This document shows positions 17,007-27,328 of a stretch of 64,000 bases of DNA, one piece after another. The translations under genes were made by a program, and so were the position numbers. The notes under the pieces are model-generated. The model did not search any database. It had not been told where the DNA came from and saw nothing but the letters and a program-made list of their open reading frames with translations. Every line of letters begins with the position of its first letter. The first letter of the stretch is position 1. The DNA lies in NCBI RefSeq assembly GCF_900143055.1, contig NZ_FRCW01000013.1:1-64000 (forward strand). The letters run 5' to 3'. The DNA comes from Fibrobacter sp. UWR3 (GTDB lineage: Bacteria; Fibrobacterota; Fibrobacteria; Fibrobacterales; Fibrobacteraceae).

Positions 17007-18779
17007 ATGGGCATGTCAAGGAAAATCGCAATTACCGGTATCGGACTGAGCGCTGCGTTCGCCTTCGGGGCTAGCTACGAGCCGCCCGCTACCGCCGTTT
17101 CCAAGATTAACAGCTACCGCGGCTATTCGGAGCTGACTTCGGCCGCCTCCGGTATGGATATCGACCAGTACACCTACAACATGACCACGTGGCAGATCAG
17201 CAACGGCGGTTTTTACAAGGCGATGGCCGACAAGTACAAGAGCGCATACACGAGCGGCAACAAGTCGGAATGGCGTTCCAAGGACGGCGGTGACCTCGGC
17301 ACCATCGACAACAACGCGACCATCCAGGAAATGCGTCTGCTGGCGGTGCGCTACAAGGAAACAACGAACAGCAATTACAAGGCGACGTTCAAGTCGAGTT
17401 TCAACAAGGCCCTGAACTTTATCCTCACCATGCAGCGATCCACGGGCGGCCTCCCGCAGGTTTGGCCCAAGCGCGGCAACTACAGCGACCACGTGACGCT
17501 CAACGACAACGCGATGGTGCGTGCGATGGTCACGATGATGGATATCGCGAACAGGACTTCGCCCTTCGATAGCGACATCATCGACGACGCGACCCGGAAC
17601 AAGATGAAGTCCGCCCTCGACAAGGCCATAGACTACCTGCTCAAGGCACAGATTGTGAACAACGGAAACTTGACGGTATGGTGCGCCCAGCACGATACGG
17701 CAAACTACGCACCGCGCCCCGCACGTGCCTACGAACTGGAATCCAAGTCGGGCAGCGAATCCGCCGGCGTGGTATGGTTCCTGATGAACTGGCCCGAACA
17801 GACCGAAGCCATCCAGAAGGCGGTCAAGGGCGCAATCGCCTGGTACAAGAAGACCCGCGTCGTCGGGCTGTACTTCAACAAGAAGGCGGGGACTTTCGAG
17901 CAGCGCGACGGAAATGTGCTGTGGTACCGCTTCTACGAGGTGAACAACGACGACTACTTTTTCTGCGACCGCGACGGCGCAAGCACCAAGACGCAGGACT
18001 TCATGAAAATCAGCGAGGAACGCCGCACGGGTTACCAGTGGGCGGGAGATTACGGCTCCGCAATCCTGAGCGCGGAATCGGCGTACCTTGCGGCGCTCGA
18101 GAAGGTGGCGGGCACCTACGTGGAACCTCCCCCGCCGGCAGCCATGTGCGGGAGCGATTCCTGCAAGATGTTTATCGACGGCGTGAACTTTGTTGAAATT
18201 GACGGCGTGAAGGAAGCGACCAATACCGGGTTCGTGGGCGAAGGCTACGCGAACGTGGCCAACGCGACGGGGAGCTTCGTGACCTACGGCGTGACAGCAA
18301 AGACCGAAGGCAAGTACACGCTCTACATCAGCTTTGCGAACGGCGGGAACGCGGAACGCGGTTTCAGCGTTACTGCCGGCGACAGGACGCTCATCGAAAG
18401 CGGGAGCATGGAATCGACCGGCGGCTGGACCACCTGGAAGACGCAATCCGTCGAAGTGGAACTGCCCGCGGGCTACAGCGAACTCAAGTTCACGAGCCTC
18501 TCAAAAGACGGCATGGCGAATATCGATTACATTGGCTGGATGAGCGAGAACCTGCTCGCGGGCAAGGTTGATGTGGGCGATACCGGCACGACTCCGGGCG
18601 ACTCGGGCACGACAGCTATCGGCGTGCGGGATGTCCGCGCGGCAAGACCGGCGAGAACGGCAGACCGCTACTACGTGGACTTCGGCATCCACGGCAACAG
18701 CGCGGGCGTGTTCCTTAGGCGCGGCAACGGCAAGGTGTTCCGCGTAAACGGCAGCAGCCATTCCGGAGCACAGCGATAG
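17007..18779 (+). CDS. Secreted pectate lyase (PL10-like) with CBM
   Basis: An extracellular pectate lyase that cleaves polygalacturonate by beta-elimination. A signal peptide (IAITGIGLSAAFAFGA) leads into a helical-toroid catalytic domain like family PL10 (about 45-370), with the blocks QRSTGGLPQVWPKRGNYSDHVTLND and GNLTVWCAQHD. A CBM35/CBM6-type beta-sandwich follows at about 390-510 (EGYANVANATGSFVTYGV, ANIDYIGWM), then a Gly/Thr linker and a short basic C-terminal segment. ATG 17007 is preferred because AAGGG lies 6 bases upstream; ATG 17001 and 17013 are also in frame. It faces the oxidoreductase fusion and precedes the pectinesterase by 27 bp, so the two pectin enzymes form an operon. 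Confidence 0.85.
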   Translation: MGMSRKIAITGIGLSAAFAFGASYEPPATAVSKINSYRGYSELTSAASGMDIDQYTYNMTTWQISNGGFYKAMADKYKSAYTSGNKSEWRSKDGGDLGTIDNNATIQEMRLLAVRYKETTNSNYKATFKSSFNKALNFILTMQRSTGGLPQVWPKRGNYSDHVTLNDNAMVRAMVTMMDIANRTSPFDSDIIDDATRNKMKSALDKAIDYLLKAQIVNNGNLTVWCAQHDTANYAPRPARAYELESKSGSESAGVVWFLMNWPEQTEAIQKAVKGAIAWYKKTRVVGLYFNKKAGTFEQRDGNVLWYRFYEVNNDDYFFCDRDGASTKTQDFMKISEERRTGYQWAGDYGSAILSAESAYLAALEKVAGTYVEPPPPAAMCGSDSCKMFIDGVNFVEIDGVKEATNTGFVGEGYANVANATGSFVTYGVTAKTEGKYTLYISFANGGNAERGFSVTAGDRTLIESGSMESTGGWTTWKTQSVEVELPAGYSELKFTSLSKDGMANIDYIGWMSENLLAGKVDVGDTGTTPGDSGTTAIGVRDVRAARPARTADRYYVDFGIHGNSAGVFLRRGNGKVFRVNGSSHSGAQR

Positions 18780-18806
18780 AATTCAAGACGACAAGGGAAA
18801 AGAAAT

Positions 18807-20942
18807 ATGCAGAACAACTGGACATCCAAATTTCTTTTAGCGATGCTCGCTTTCACGGTGAGCGCATCCGCGGTCGAGAAAAAGAAAATCGATTTCGTCG
18901 TCGGCGTGGACGGTGACTTCAAGGCGGCCATGAATGCGGCCAAGTCCGCAGGCGCAAGCGAATCGAGCCACTACGTCATATTCTTCCCCGATGGCGAATA
19001 CAACATCGGGAGCCTTACCGGCGACAATAACCAGATGACAACCTTCACGGCATCTAACACTTCGCTCGTGGGCCAGAGCGCCGACAAGACGGTACTCTAC
19101 AACAAATCCATCAACGAGGGCATCAGCGTTACGGCGACACTCAAGGTAAGCGCGAACGGCGTCTACATGCAAGACATCACGCTCTACAACAAGGCAAATT
19201 ACGGCAACGAGAACAATTGCGGTAGCGCCTGCAGGCACGATGCCTTGATGACTGTGGGCGACAAACTTGTCTACAAGAACGTAAAGCTTCTAAGCACCCA
19301 GGACACCTACTACACCAAGTTGAACGGAGGCAAGGGCCGTAGCTACTGGGAAGGCGGGCAAATCGAAGGCACGGTAGACTTTATCTGCGGTGACGGCGAC
19401 GTGTTCTTTGAAGGCACGAACCTGGTGATGCGCCGTAGCGGTGGCTACATTACCGCTTCGCAGAACAATACCGAATGGGGTTACGTATTCAACAATGCAA
19501 CAATTACCGTAACGAACAACAGTTTCAACGGGACATTCTATCTCGGGCGTTCGTGGGGTGCTGCAAAGACGGTATTCCTGAACACGAAGATGATTGCGCA
19601 GCCTAAGGCCGAAGGCTGGGGGCCCGACATGAATTCCGCCCCGCAGGTCTTTGGCGAATACAACAGCAAGGACGGTAACGGCAATGCGGTGAACACGAGC
19701 CAGCGCAAGACTAGGTTTCAGGGTACGAAAAATGGAACAAACTGGGATGTGACTCTCAAGACGGTGTGGAACGCAAGCGATGCCGCCAAGTACACTCTCG
19801 CAAACGTGCTCAAGGGTAACGACAGCTGGGACCCGACCAAGTTGACCGCGCAGGTGAGCGCCCCGAAAATTGCACAGGAAGGCGCCGAAATTACCTGGGC
19901 CGACGACAACAACGCCCGCGCCTGGGTAATCTTCGTGAACGGCAAGTACAAGGCGAACGTGATTACGCCGAGTTTCTCGCTCGAAGGCGTTGCGGTGGGC
20001 TCCAAGATTACGGTGCGCGCCGCCAACAGCATGGGCGGTCTCGGCGCATACTCCAACGAGGTTACGACCATTGACGCGAACGCCACCTACTACAAGGTGA
20101 CGCTTGGCGAAGCCATCGGTGGAACCGTCATTTCTAACATCGCTGGCGACAAGGTCATGGAAGGCAAGAAGGCGACATTCACCGCCACTCCCAACTCCGG
20201 CTGGAAATTCGCCGGCTGGAGCGGCAAGAGCGCCGCGGGTATCGACGCGAGCAAACCGCAGGCTAGCATTACTGCGGCAGGTGATATCGAACTCGCCCCC
20301 TCGTTCGCCGGCGATGGCTCGGGCAAGTTCCAGGCCGAAGAAGGCGCCATCGAGAACGGCATCAACGAGAGCAGCAACGCAGGTTTCGCAGGTGCGGGCT
20401 ACGTGAACTTCAACGCAGGAACATCAAGCGTGCAGGTGCCCGTGTATGCCGATGCGGAAGGCGAATACAAGCTCACCCTGACGTACGCGAACGGGAGCAA
20501 GAGCACGCGCAGTCTCTCCATCAAGGGTGAAGCCGGCGAATCGCAAGAAGTTGCATTCGAGGCGACGGAAAGCTGGACCACCTACGTGACGAAGGAAGTC
20601 TCCATCACGCTACCTCAGGGCGCGAGCACCATCACGTTCGCGACCATCGGGGGCAACGACGGCCCGAACCTCGACCAGCTGGAACTGACCGCAGTGAAAG
20701 TGACGCAGCCCGAGCCCCCCGACTCTACGACTGCAATCGGCGGGCTCGCCAGCGGCCTCGCGGATCCCCATCTGGAATACTCGCCCGCAACCCGCGTGCA
20801 AGTTTTCAGTGCGACCGGCAAGCTGGTGCGTGAAAGCATCGGCAACGCGGCAATCAGCACGAAAGGCCTTCCCCGCGGGATATACATCCTGAGGGTGCAC
20901 GACGGCTCGCGCAACATGCAAAAAACGATCCGCGTGAAATAA
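18807..20942 (+). CDS. Secreted pectinesterase (CE8) with CBM and sorting domain
   Basis: A 711-residue extracellular pectin methylesterase. The signal peptide (LLAMLAFTVSASA) is followed by the CE8 right-handed beta-helix, with STQDTYY (near residue 165), GTVDFICGDGDVFFE (near 190, holding the catalytic aspartate) and YLGRSWG (near 249). After about residue 340 come a fibronectin-like module, an InlB-B-type repeat (GWKFAGWSG), a CBM35/6-like module (about 505-625) and a C-terminal type IX-like sorting domain (VQVFSATGKLV ... GLPRGIYILRVHDG). The last suggests export through a type IX system. It demethylates pectin for the pectate lyase encoded just upstream. Confidence 0.9.
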   Translation: MQNNWTSKFLLAMLAFTVSASAVEKKKIDFVVGVDGDFKAAMNAAKSAGASESSHYVIFFPDGEYNIGSLTGDNNQMTTFTASNTSLVGQSADKTVLYNKSINEGISVTATLKVSANGVYMQDITLYNKANYGNENNCGSACRHDALMTVGDKLVYKNVKLLSTQDTYYTKLNGGKGRSYWEGGQIEGTVDFICGDGDVFFEGTNLVMRRSGGYITASQNNTEWGYVFNNATITVTNNSFNGTFYLGRSWGAAKTVFLNTKMIAQPKAEGWGPDMNSAPQVFGEYNSKDGNGNAVNTSQRKTRFQGTKNGTNWDVTLKTVWNASDAAKYTLANVLKGNDSWDPTKLTAQVSAPKIAQEGAEITWADDNNARAWVIFVNGKYKANVITPSFSLEGVAVGSKITVRAANSMGGLGAYSNEVTTIDANATYYKVTLGEAIGGTVISNIAGDKVMEGKKATFTATPNSGWKFAGWSGKSAAGIDASKPQASITAAGDIELAPSFAGDGSGKFQAEEGAIENGINESSNAGFAGAGYVNFNAGTSSVQVPVYADAEGEYKLTLTYANGSKSTRSLSIKGEAGESQEVAFEATESWTTYVTKEVSITLPQGASTITFATIGGNDGPNLDQLELTAVKVTQPEPPDSTTAIGGLASGLADPHLEYSPATRVQVFSATGKLVRESIGNAAISTKGLPRGIYILRVHDGSRNMQKTIRVK

Positions 20943-20983
20943 TATTCCCGAAAACAGAATTTCCCGAAATTGGCAAAATCGCC

Positions 20984-21892
20984 TTATTCGCCGAAAACGA
21001 ACTTTACGTACAAGTTAAATAACTGCTCACCCCACAGGTACATGAGCGGCGCCGCCACCGCAAGGAACGGCCCGAAGGGAATCTGGCCCGAGGTCTCGGC
21101 AGCATCCTGGCCAGCGACATCCTGGCCAGCGGCATCCTGGCCAGCGGCATTGCGACGAGCGGCAATCTTGCCATAGGGCACCATCACGACAATCCCGAGA
21201 ATAGCGGCCACAATCAGCGTCTCGACCGCGCCCGTCACGCCCATCAAGGCACCATAACCCGCAAGGAGCTTCACGTCGCCGAACCCCATGGCATCCTTCT
21301 TCAGGAGCTTTGTCGCAGTCCAGCCCACCAGGTAGAGCCCGCCACCCGCAACAACCGCCCCGAGCAGGCTCTGGAACGGAGTGACACCGCCGGGAATAAT
21401 CGAAATCAGGAGGCCCGCAACAATCCCGCCCACCGAGATGGAATCGGGAATCAACTTGTACTTGCAATCGATGGCGCATACCGGGTATGCCCCGAGCAAA
21501 AGCCAGAACATCGCGATCGCCGACGCCCACACCGCGGGCTCAGTGACCGGCGCCGTGAAAAATGCGGCCGACACGGGCACGCCGCCTATCACCGCGACAG
21601 CCGCAAACAGCGCAACCGCCCCAAGCAAACCGCAGAGAGCCTCCCCAATCGGGTAAATCACGCTGATGGGTTGCTTGCAGCAGGCGCTCTTCCCGCGGAG
21701 CCATAGCCACCCCACGATAGGAAGATTGTAACGGATAGGGATATGCTTCTTGCACAGCGGGCAGTGGCTCGGCGGGTTTATGAGCGAAATCCCGCGAGGC
21801 ATGCGGTAAACAATCACGTTGTAGAAGCTCCCGACGCACGCGCCGAGGGCAAAAAACACCAAAAGCCAGTACCAGAGGGGGATTTCCTGCAT
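20984..21892 (-). CDS. Prepilin peptidase (A24A)
   Basis: A membrane aspartic peptidase that cleaves and N-methylates type IV pilin or pseudopilin precursors. It has the N-terminal zinc-site cysteines (CPLC ... CCK), several membrane helices, and both catalytic aspartates: DCKYKLIPD and the GFGDVKLL (GxGD) motif. Near residue 235-260 is a repeated pentapeptide AGQDA/AGQDV encoded by three 15-bp repeats at 21102-21146, in a loop before the last helix. The start at 21892 follows TGAGG by 6 bases; an upstream ATG at 21910 has no site. No pilin or secretion genes are adjacent. Confidence 0.9.
   Translation of the reverse strand: MQEIPLWYWLLVFFALGACVGSFYNVIVYRMPRGISLINPPSHCPLCKKHIPIRYNLPIVGWLWLRGKSACCKQPISVIYPIGEALCGLLGAVALFAAVAVIGGVPVSAAFFTAPVTEPAVWASAIAMFWLLLGAYPVCAIDCKYKLIPDSISVGGIVAGLLISIIPGGVTPFQSLLGAVVAGGGLYLVGWTATKLLKKDAMGFGDVKLLAGYGALMGVTGAVETLIVAAILGIVVMVPYGKIAARRNAAGQDAAGQDVAGQDAAETSGQIPFGPFLAVAAPLMYLWGEQLFNLYVKFVFGE
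21102..21146 (-). repeat. Three 15-bp in-frame repeats in prepilin peptidase
   Basis: Units at 21102-21116, 21117-21131 and 21132-21146 share CATCCTGGCCAGCG and differ only in the first base. On the coding strand they give AGQDA/AGQDV/AGQDA. They extend a cytoplasmic or periplasmic loop by 15 residues without breaking the frame. Confidence 0.9.
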
Positions 21893-22032
21893 AAAAAACC
21901 TCAAAAACAATACATACTAGAATATATAAACAAAGTCGGGTGTTTGTTTTTCCGAATTAAAAAGATAAATTTAAAAATGCAGGACGCTCCCCCGAGCGCC
22001 CCGTTGTTTCGTGTTTAAAAAAGGAATCCTAT

Positions 22033-25000
22033 ATGCGTTTGAGAATTTCTTGTCTGATTCTTGCCCTGGCAGCATGCATCGCCGTCCTCTACGGCTGTTC
22101 AAGAGAATCCTCCATCGTGGAAAATCCCCGCCTCAGGAACAATCATTCCATAGTATTCGCTTTCGACAAGCCCTTCGATAACGCCGAGGCTTTCGCGGAT
22201 TCCATCAGGCACGCAGACATGCCCGCCGACTCTATCGCCGATACCATCACCGTCACCGTGAACGACTCCGTCTACTTCATGGGCTTCCTGCCGCTCTATG
22301 CCGAAAAGATCTACCGTTTCGAATGGATCTTTGGCGACACCGTCATCACAAGCGAAAACACCCGCGTGCAAAGCTGGTCCTACGACAGCGCGGGCGTGTA
22401 CTTCCCCATCTTCCGTGCCGTAGACGGTAACAACGCCATCGATACCGCCGGCATCCACCGCCGCCCGCTCTACATCCGCGTCATCGACACGCCTCCCCTG
22501 CTCGACGTCCCGCGCGATACCGTAAGGGCCCGCCACAAGAAGCCAGCCACGTTCACCGTACGCGCCATCGACACCTGCGGCACCATCGAGAAATTCAAGG
22601 TGGACCTCGACGCGAAGGGCAAGGACACCGCGAAGGTCTGGAAGGCCGAAAAGATTGAAGGCACGGACAGCCTCACGATTACCATTCCCTATGTCGAAGG
22701 CGACGTGGATTCCCTCGGGAACCAGACCATCTTTGTAATCGCCATCGACGACGACGGCAACGAGACCCTCGACACCGTGTACCTGCACTTCAACCAGCCC
22801 CCCACCATCGAGATGCTGCAGCCGGTCGACAACGCCTCGCTCAGCAACAAGAAGCGCCAGGCGCTCTACTACCGCGCCGAAGACAAGGACAACCCGGGTT
22901 CGCTGCGCTACTTCATCCGCATGGCAAAGAGCCCCGACGGCCGTAATCCGCCTATCTTTACCGACCCCGAAGAAAGCCTCATCGCCGCAAACATCGTCGA
23001 GAAGAGTTTCGAGATTATCGAAATTACGCCGGATTCCCTCGTTCGCAACAAAGTCAACCTCGCGGGCATCATCTACTGGGATGTGTGGGTGACCGACGGC
23101 TACGACACCGTGTACGCAAAGCACGTCAAGGACGGCGACAAGGAACGCCCCTGGAAGTTCTACCTGGGCGAGACCAGCGGCAACGCGAACCTCGAGGATA
23201 TCGACGGCAACATCTGGGGCTACGCCAAGTACCAGGGATGGACCGGACGCCACTCCACCATCCGCATCACTGCCGAAGACACCCTCGGTAACAAGTTCTA
23301 CACGCACACGAACGAGAGGGGCGTGTACGACATCAACCTTAAGCCGGGCATATACAACGTCCTTGCGACCGACACCTCGGGCTACCGCTTCGCCGACACG
23401 CTGCTCAAAAAGCGCCAGGTGTTCCCCGACGACACGGTATTCCTCGACACCTTGGTCCTCCGCGACACATCAAAACCCATCATCACATTCGACCCGATAG
23501 ACACGCTGAATGTCCGCGACTTCCAGTTCGCCTTCAAGCTCTACGACTTCGGTTCGCAGGTGGCTAGCGCAACAGCATGGCTCGACGGCAAAGAGGTCGA
23601 ACCCTCGTACTTCACCACCAACAGCTGGAGCAGGAACCACACCGGGCTCCTTGACGGGAACCACGCATTCAAGCTGGTCGTGAAGGACAGCGCGGGCCTC
23701 GTTTCCGATACCGCAAGAATGAACTTCCGTGTAGACGCATCGCTGATTACACTTTCCATCGACGGCAAGACATCGAAGATGGTGAATTCCACCCAGGCAA
23801 TCACGTTCACCGCAAAGGTCGAGAACGCCATCCCGATGCCGGATTCCTTGAACTGGATGAGCAACATCGAAAATGGCCCGACCTTCCGCAGCGAGGTGAA
23901 CCCGACCGATAGCACCGCAACACTCGTGATAGACCTGTCGATGATGCCCTCAGGCTTCGAGCAGGGAACATTCTACGAGATGGTCGCGAAGACAGACGAC
24001 AACATCCAGACAAACAAGGTTCGTTTCGGCTTCTTCGATAACGGCCCGATTGTCTACTTTGAATCGCCGACAAACGATACATCCGTTTCCATCAACGACT
24101 CGATCAGTTACACCCTATTCGCATTCGGCAACAACAGCGATCCCGACGTCCAAACATTCTCCCTTGCCTGGACATGTGACAGCGGGACGCCCTGCCCGAC
24201 AGACAACTCGACGGAAGGCAAAATTTCCTGGAGCACTACGGGCCAGAAAAAACTGATTGTCGAAATAACCAACGCCGATTCCGAACACAAGAAGGACACG
24301 CTCCTCGTGAACGTAATCCCCGACCCGCCCACCATCCGCGTAAAGCAGGAAAGCAACGACGACCGCCACAAGATCAATTCCTACGCAGACGTTACCGTAA
24401 GCGCAAGCGACAAGTACGGCACCATCACAAAGATTGACTGGGGCTGCACCAACGGCACCATGTTCACCTTCGACGAGGAAAAGCAAATCGACCCGCCCGC
24501 AAAGAGCATCACCGACGTCCCGGTAAAGCTCCTCATGTCGGGCACGGCGACAAACAACTTCCGCTGCATAGTCCGCGTGACCGACGATGACGGCGAAACC
24601 GCAAGCGACACGCTTACCTTCAGGGTGCTTCAGGACCTGCCGTTCATCTCGATAAACCAGAAGAACAAGACGCTCACCATCAAGGACCAGACGCAAATCA
24701 GTTTCGTTGCGGTCGATACCCTCGGGCAACTTGTAGGCTACGAGCTCGCCTGTGACAGCGTCAAGAGCAACCTGAAGAACAACTGGACCGATATCTCGGC
24801 GAGCGCGCCCACCGTCACCATGCCGCCCGAAGCCTGCACGTGGTACTGCGCCATCCAGGTAACCGACGACGACGGCAACAAGGCCCGCGACACGGCGACG
24901 TTCACCGTGCTGCAGGACCCGCCGACGGTCCAGGTGCTCGGGAACTACACCGTCACCATCAAGGATACCATCAGGCTCGACGCCATCGCGAACGACCGCT

Positions 25001-27303
25001 ACGGCGAAATCGCGCTATACGAATGGGGCTGCGGTTCTGCCGGGGCAAGCAACATCGGGTTCACCTACTCGAGCCCGAACTCTCCCAGCTTCTCCGCGGT
25101 AATGCCCGCAACGGCTCAGGATAACTACCGCTGCATTATCCGCGTGACCGACGATGACGGCAACACCGCCCGCGATACCACGCTTATCAACATCATCCAG
25201 GCGCCGCCCACGGTCATTGTCGCGAACGAGTCGGCAATCGTGCGCGAAGGCTACAACATCGTGCTGAACGCGACCGCCTACGACTACCCCGACTATCCGG
25301 GCGAAATCGTGAAGCGCGAATGGAGCTGCGGCGCACCCGCCGAAATCGCGAACCGCTGGAAAACCGTCTCGCAGTTCGATACCGTCTGGAAGGCACCCGC
25401 CGCCGTAGCCACGTTCTACTGCATCGCCCGCGCGACCGACAACGACGGCAACACCGCGATGGACACCATGAACATCAACTTCTCCACCGAACTGCCCATC
25501 ATCAACGTGAAGGACGAAGAAATCTTCATTACCGCGGGCGAACAGTTCGAGCTCAACGCATCCGTCAACAACGTGTGGCAGGGAATCAGCTGGTTCACCT
25601 GGGAATGCTTCGACAAGGCAACCAAGAAGACTCTCGAGTCGAAGGTCACCAAGTACGACTACTACGCGAACGGTTCAAGTTTCTACGACTACCGCGAAGG
25701 CAGCTTCACGATAGACGGCAAGGACATATACTGCGTGGTCACCGCCGAAGAATCGAGCACCAAGGCTGAATTCAGCGACACGACCTTCATCAACATCATC
25801 AAGGTTTCTCCCGTGGGCGTGATTACCGCGGCCGATACCGTTTACCTGTGGAGCGGTGACGAATCTTTCGACAAGGGCGAGCCCTACTACTTCTACACCT
25901 CCGAATGGGGCGGACAGAACTCCACGCTCGGGACCATCGGCAACGCAAGCATGCAGGATTTCTGGTGGAATTTCAGCAACGTAGACGGCAACTACTACCA
26001 GGGTAACCGCGACGGTTCTCTCGATACCAGCACGCTCGAGTTCAACTCCGCGTTTATCCGCAGCACCCGCGAGAACTCCATGACCATCTGCCTCGACTAC
26101 CGAGACAGTTCCGCGGAATACGTGACGCAGGCGTTCTACGCAAGGCACCGCGCCGAAGAAGTCTGCCGCAAGGTATACTTCCGCAAGGCATGGCGCAACC
26201 TCGCCACCAGCGACACCGTGCTCGAGACGGCCAAGATGACGACGCCACCGGTTCTCGAAACCATAGGGAACAAGCCCGTCATCGCCTACCTCAAGAACAG
26301 CACGACCGTCGTGACCAAATACCTGGATGGTTCTACCTGGAATGCGCTCAGCACAAGCGGGATTACCGCAGCCGATTCCATTTCCGCAATCAAGATGGCA
26401 AGCGATGGTTCGAACCTCTACCTCGCCGTACTCACCAGCGCCGGCAAGCTCAACGTGTACAAGTCCGCCAGCGGCACATCCGCATGGGCCAGCGTTGGTA
26501 GCACAGTTACCGAAAATGCGGCGAGCGTGAGCCTTGTATGCAAGCCCGGTGTAACGGACCGTCCGGTCGTAAGCTACATCCTGAAGAACAAGCAACCCAA
26601 ATTCGGCCACTGGAACGGGACCACATGGACCGAGGTGAGCATCCCGACCAGGAACTCCATCAAGGTCCGCGAACTGCAAGCGGCCTTCACGGAAAACGGT
26701 GCGCTTACAGCAATCTATGTCGACACCACCTCCAGTTACAAGGCTTACTACGTGATGTTCGGCAATGACTACAGCGTGAAGAAAAAGGATTCCGAAATTT
26801 CGAGCAACGTAAATGGCGTGAACCTCGCCGTTTCGGGCAACACGCTCTACATGGGATTCCTGAACCGCGATACTGAACACTACGGCCCGTATGTGTACAA
26901 GGGAAGCGTAGGCACCAATTCCATCACGTGGGACAAGTCGGGCGTATTCGGGGCATCCATCCACGAAGGCCTGCTCGCCTACCACATCAGCATCAACACC
27001 TTCGACGGCAAGCTATACGCCATCGTCGATGACAAGGGCAAGCCCTCGCTCGCACAGAGCCACGTGTTCAAGCTCGAAGGGAACACCTGGAAACTCATGG
27101 GCGAAAACGAGCTCCCGTACTTCAAGGCCGTGTTCTACAACAACAATAACTACTACCTGAGAGGCTCTGTCCCAAGCATCGCAGTCGCAGGCAACGGAGG
27201 CGTGTACATCTCGATGCTCGCCTGGGAAAACGCGGGCGGCAGCGGTAAGAACTTCGGGCCCATCGTCATGAAGTACGTGGCAGATTCCTGGACGGTTCAC
27301 TAG
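22033..27303 (+). CDS. Giant repeat-bearing surface lipoprotein
   Basis: A 1756-residue lipoprotein. The signal peptide and lipobox LYGC put the lipidated Cys at residue 22. After a PKD-like N-terminal region (FEWIFGDTVITSEN) come many Ig-like/PKD-like domains. The last four share TDDDGN or TDNDGN ends near residues 849, 943, 1039 and 1135, a period of about 95 residues. Each of these has one Cys after an aromatic (W-G-C type) and one before the TDDDGN strand (FRCIV, WYCAI, YRCII, FYCIA), which predicts one disulfide per domain. A carboxypeptidase-regulatory-like segment lies near 400-440. The last 350 residues form a separate repeated, propeller-like part. The role is probably adhesion or cell-surface structure; no enzyme motif is seen. 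The ribosome site is AAGGA. Confidence 0.75.
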   Translation: MRLRISCLILALAACIAVLYGCSRESSIVENPRLRNNHSIVFAFDKPFDNAEAFADSIRHADMPADSIADTITVTVNDSVYFMGFLPLYAEKIYRFEWIFGDTVITSENTRVQSWSYDSAGVYFPIFRAVDGNNAIDTAGIHRRPLYIRVIDTPPLLDVPRDTVRARHKKPATFTVRAIDTCGTIEKFKVDLDAKGKDTAKVWKAEKIEGTDSLTITIPYVEGDVDSLGNQTIFVIAIDDDGNETLDTVYLHFNQPPTIEMLQPVDNASLSNKKRQALYYRAEDKDNPGSLRYFIRMAKSPDGRNPPIFTDPEESLIAANIVEKSFEIIEITPDSLVRNKVNLAGIIYWDVWVTDGYDTVYAKHVKDGDKERPWKFYLGETSGNANLEDIDGNIWGYAKYQGWTGRHSTIRITAEDTLGNKFYTHTNERGVYDINLKPGIYNVLATDTSGYRFADTLLKKRQVFPDDTVFLDTLVLRDTSKPIITFDPIDTLNVRDFQFAFKLYDFGSQVASATAWLDGKEVEPSYFTTNSWSRNHTGLLDGNHAFKLVVKDSAGLVSDTARMNFRVDASLITLSIDGKTSKMVNSTQAITFTAKVENAIPMPDSLNWMSNIENGPTFRSEVNPTDSTATLVIDLSMMPSGFEQGTFYEMVAKTDDNIQTNKVRFGFFDNGPIVYFESPTNDTSVSINDSISYTLFAFGNNSDPDVQTFSLAWTCDSGTPCPTDNSTEGKISWSTTGQKKLIVEITNADSEHKKDTLLVNVIPDPPTIRVKQESNDDRHKINSYADVTVSASDKYGTITKIDWGCTNGTMFTFDEEKQIDPPAKSITDVPVKLLMSGTATNNFRCIVRVTDDDGETASDTLTFRVLQDLPFISINQKNKTLTIKDQTQISFVAVDTLGQLVGYELACDSVKSNLKNNWTDISASAPTVTMPPEACTWYCAIQVTDDDGNKARDTATFTVLQDPPTVQVLGNYTVTIKDTIRLDAIANDRYGEIALYEWGCGSAGASNIGFTYSSPNSPSFSAVMPATAQDNYRCIIRVTDDDGNTARDTTLINIIQAPPTVIVANESAIVREGYNIVLNATAYDYPDYPGEIVKREWSCGAPAEIANRWKTVSQFDTVWKAPAAVATFYCIARATDNDGNTAMDTMNINFSTELPIINVKDEEIFITAGEQFELNASVNNVWQGISWFTWECFDKATKKTLESKVTKYDYYANGSSFYDYREGSFTIDGKDIYCVVTAEESSTKAEFSDTTFINIIKVSPVGVITAADTVYLWSGDESFDKGEPYYFYTSEWGGQNSTLGTIGNASMQDFWWNFSNVDGNYYQGNRDGSLDTSTLEFNSAFIRSTRENSMTICLDYRDSSAEYVTQAFYARHRAEEVCRKVYFRKAWRNLATSDTVLETAKMTTPPVLETIGNKPVIAYLKNSTTVVTKYLDGSTWNALSTSGITAADSISAIKMASDGSNLYLAVLTSAGKLNVYKSASGTSAWASVGSTVTENAASVSLVCKPGVTDRPVVSYILKNKQPKFGHWNGTTWTEVSIPTRNSIKVRELQAAFTENGALTAIYVDTTSSYKAYYVMFGNDYSVKKKDSEISSNVNGVNLAVSGNTLYMGFLNRDTEHYGPYVYKGSVGTNSITWDKSGVFGASIHEGLLAYHISINTFDGKLYAIVDDKGKPSLAQSHVFKLEGNTWKLMGENELPYFKAVFYNNNNYYLRGSVPSIAVAGNGGVYISMLAWENAGGSGKNFGPIVMKYVADSWTVH

Positions 27304-27328
27304 AAACATTTAAATATCGGAGATTTTA

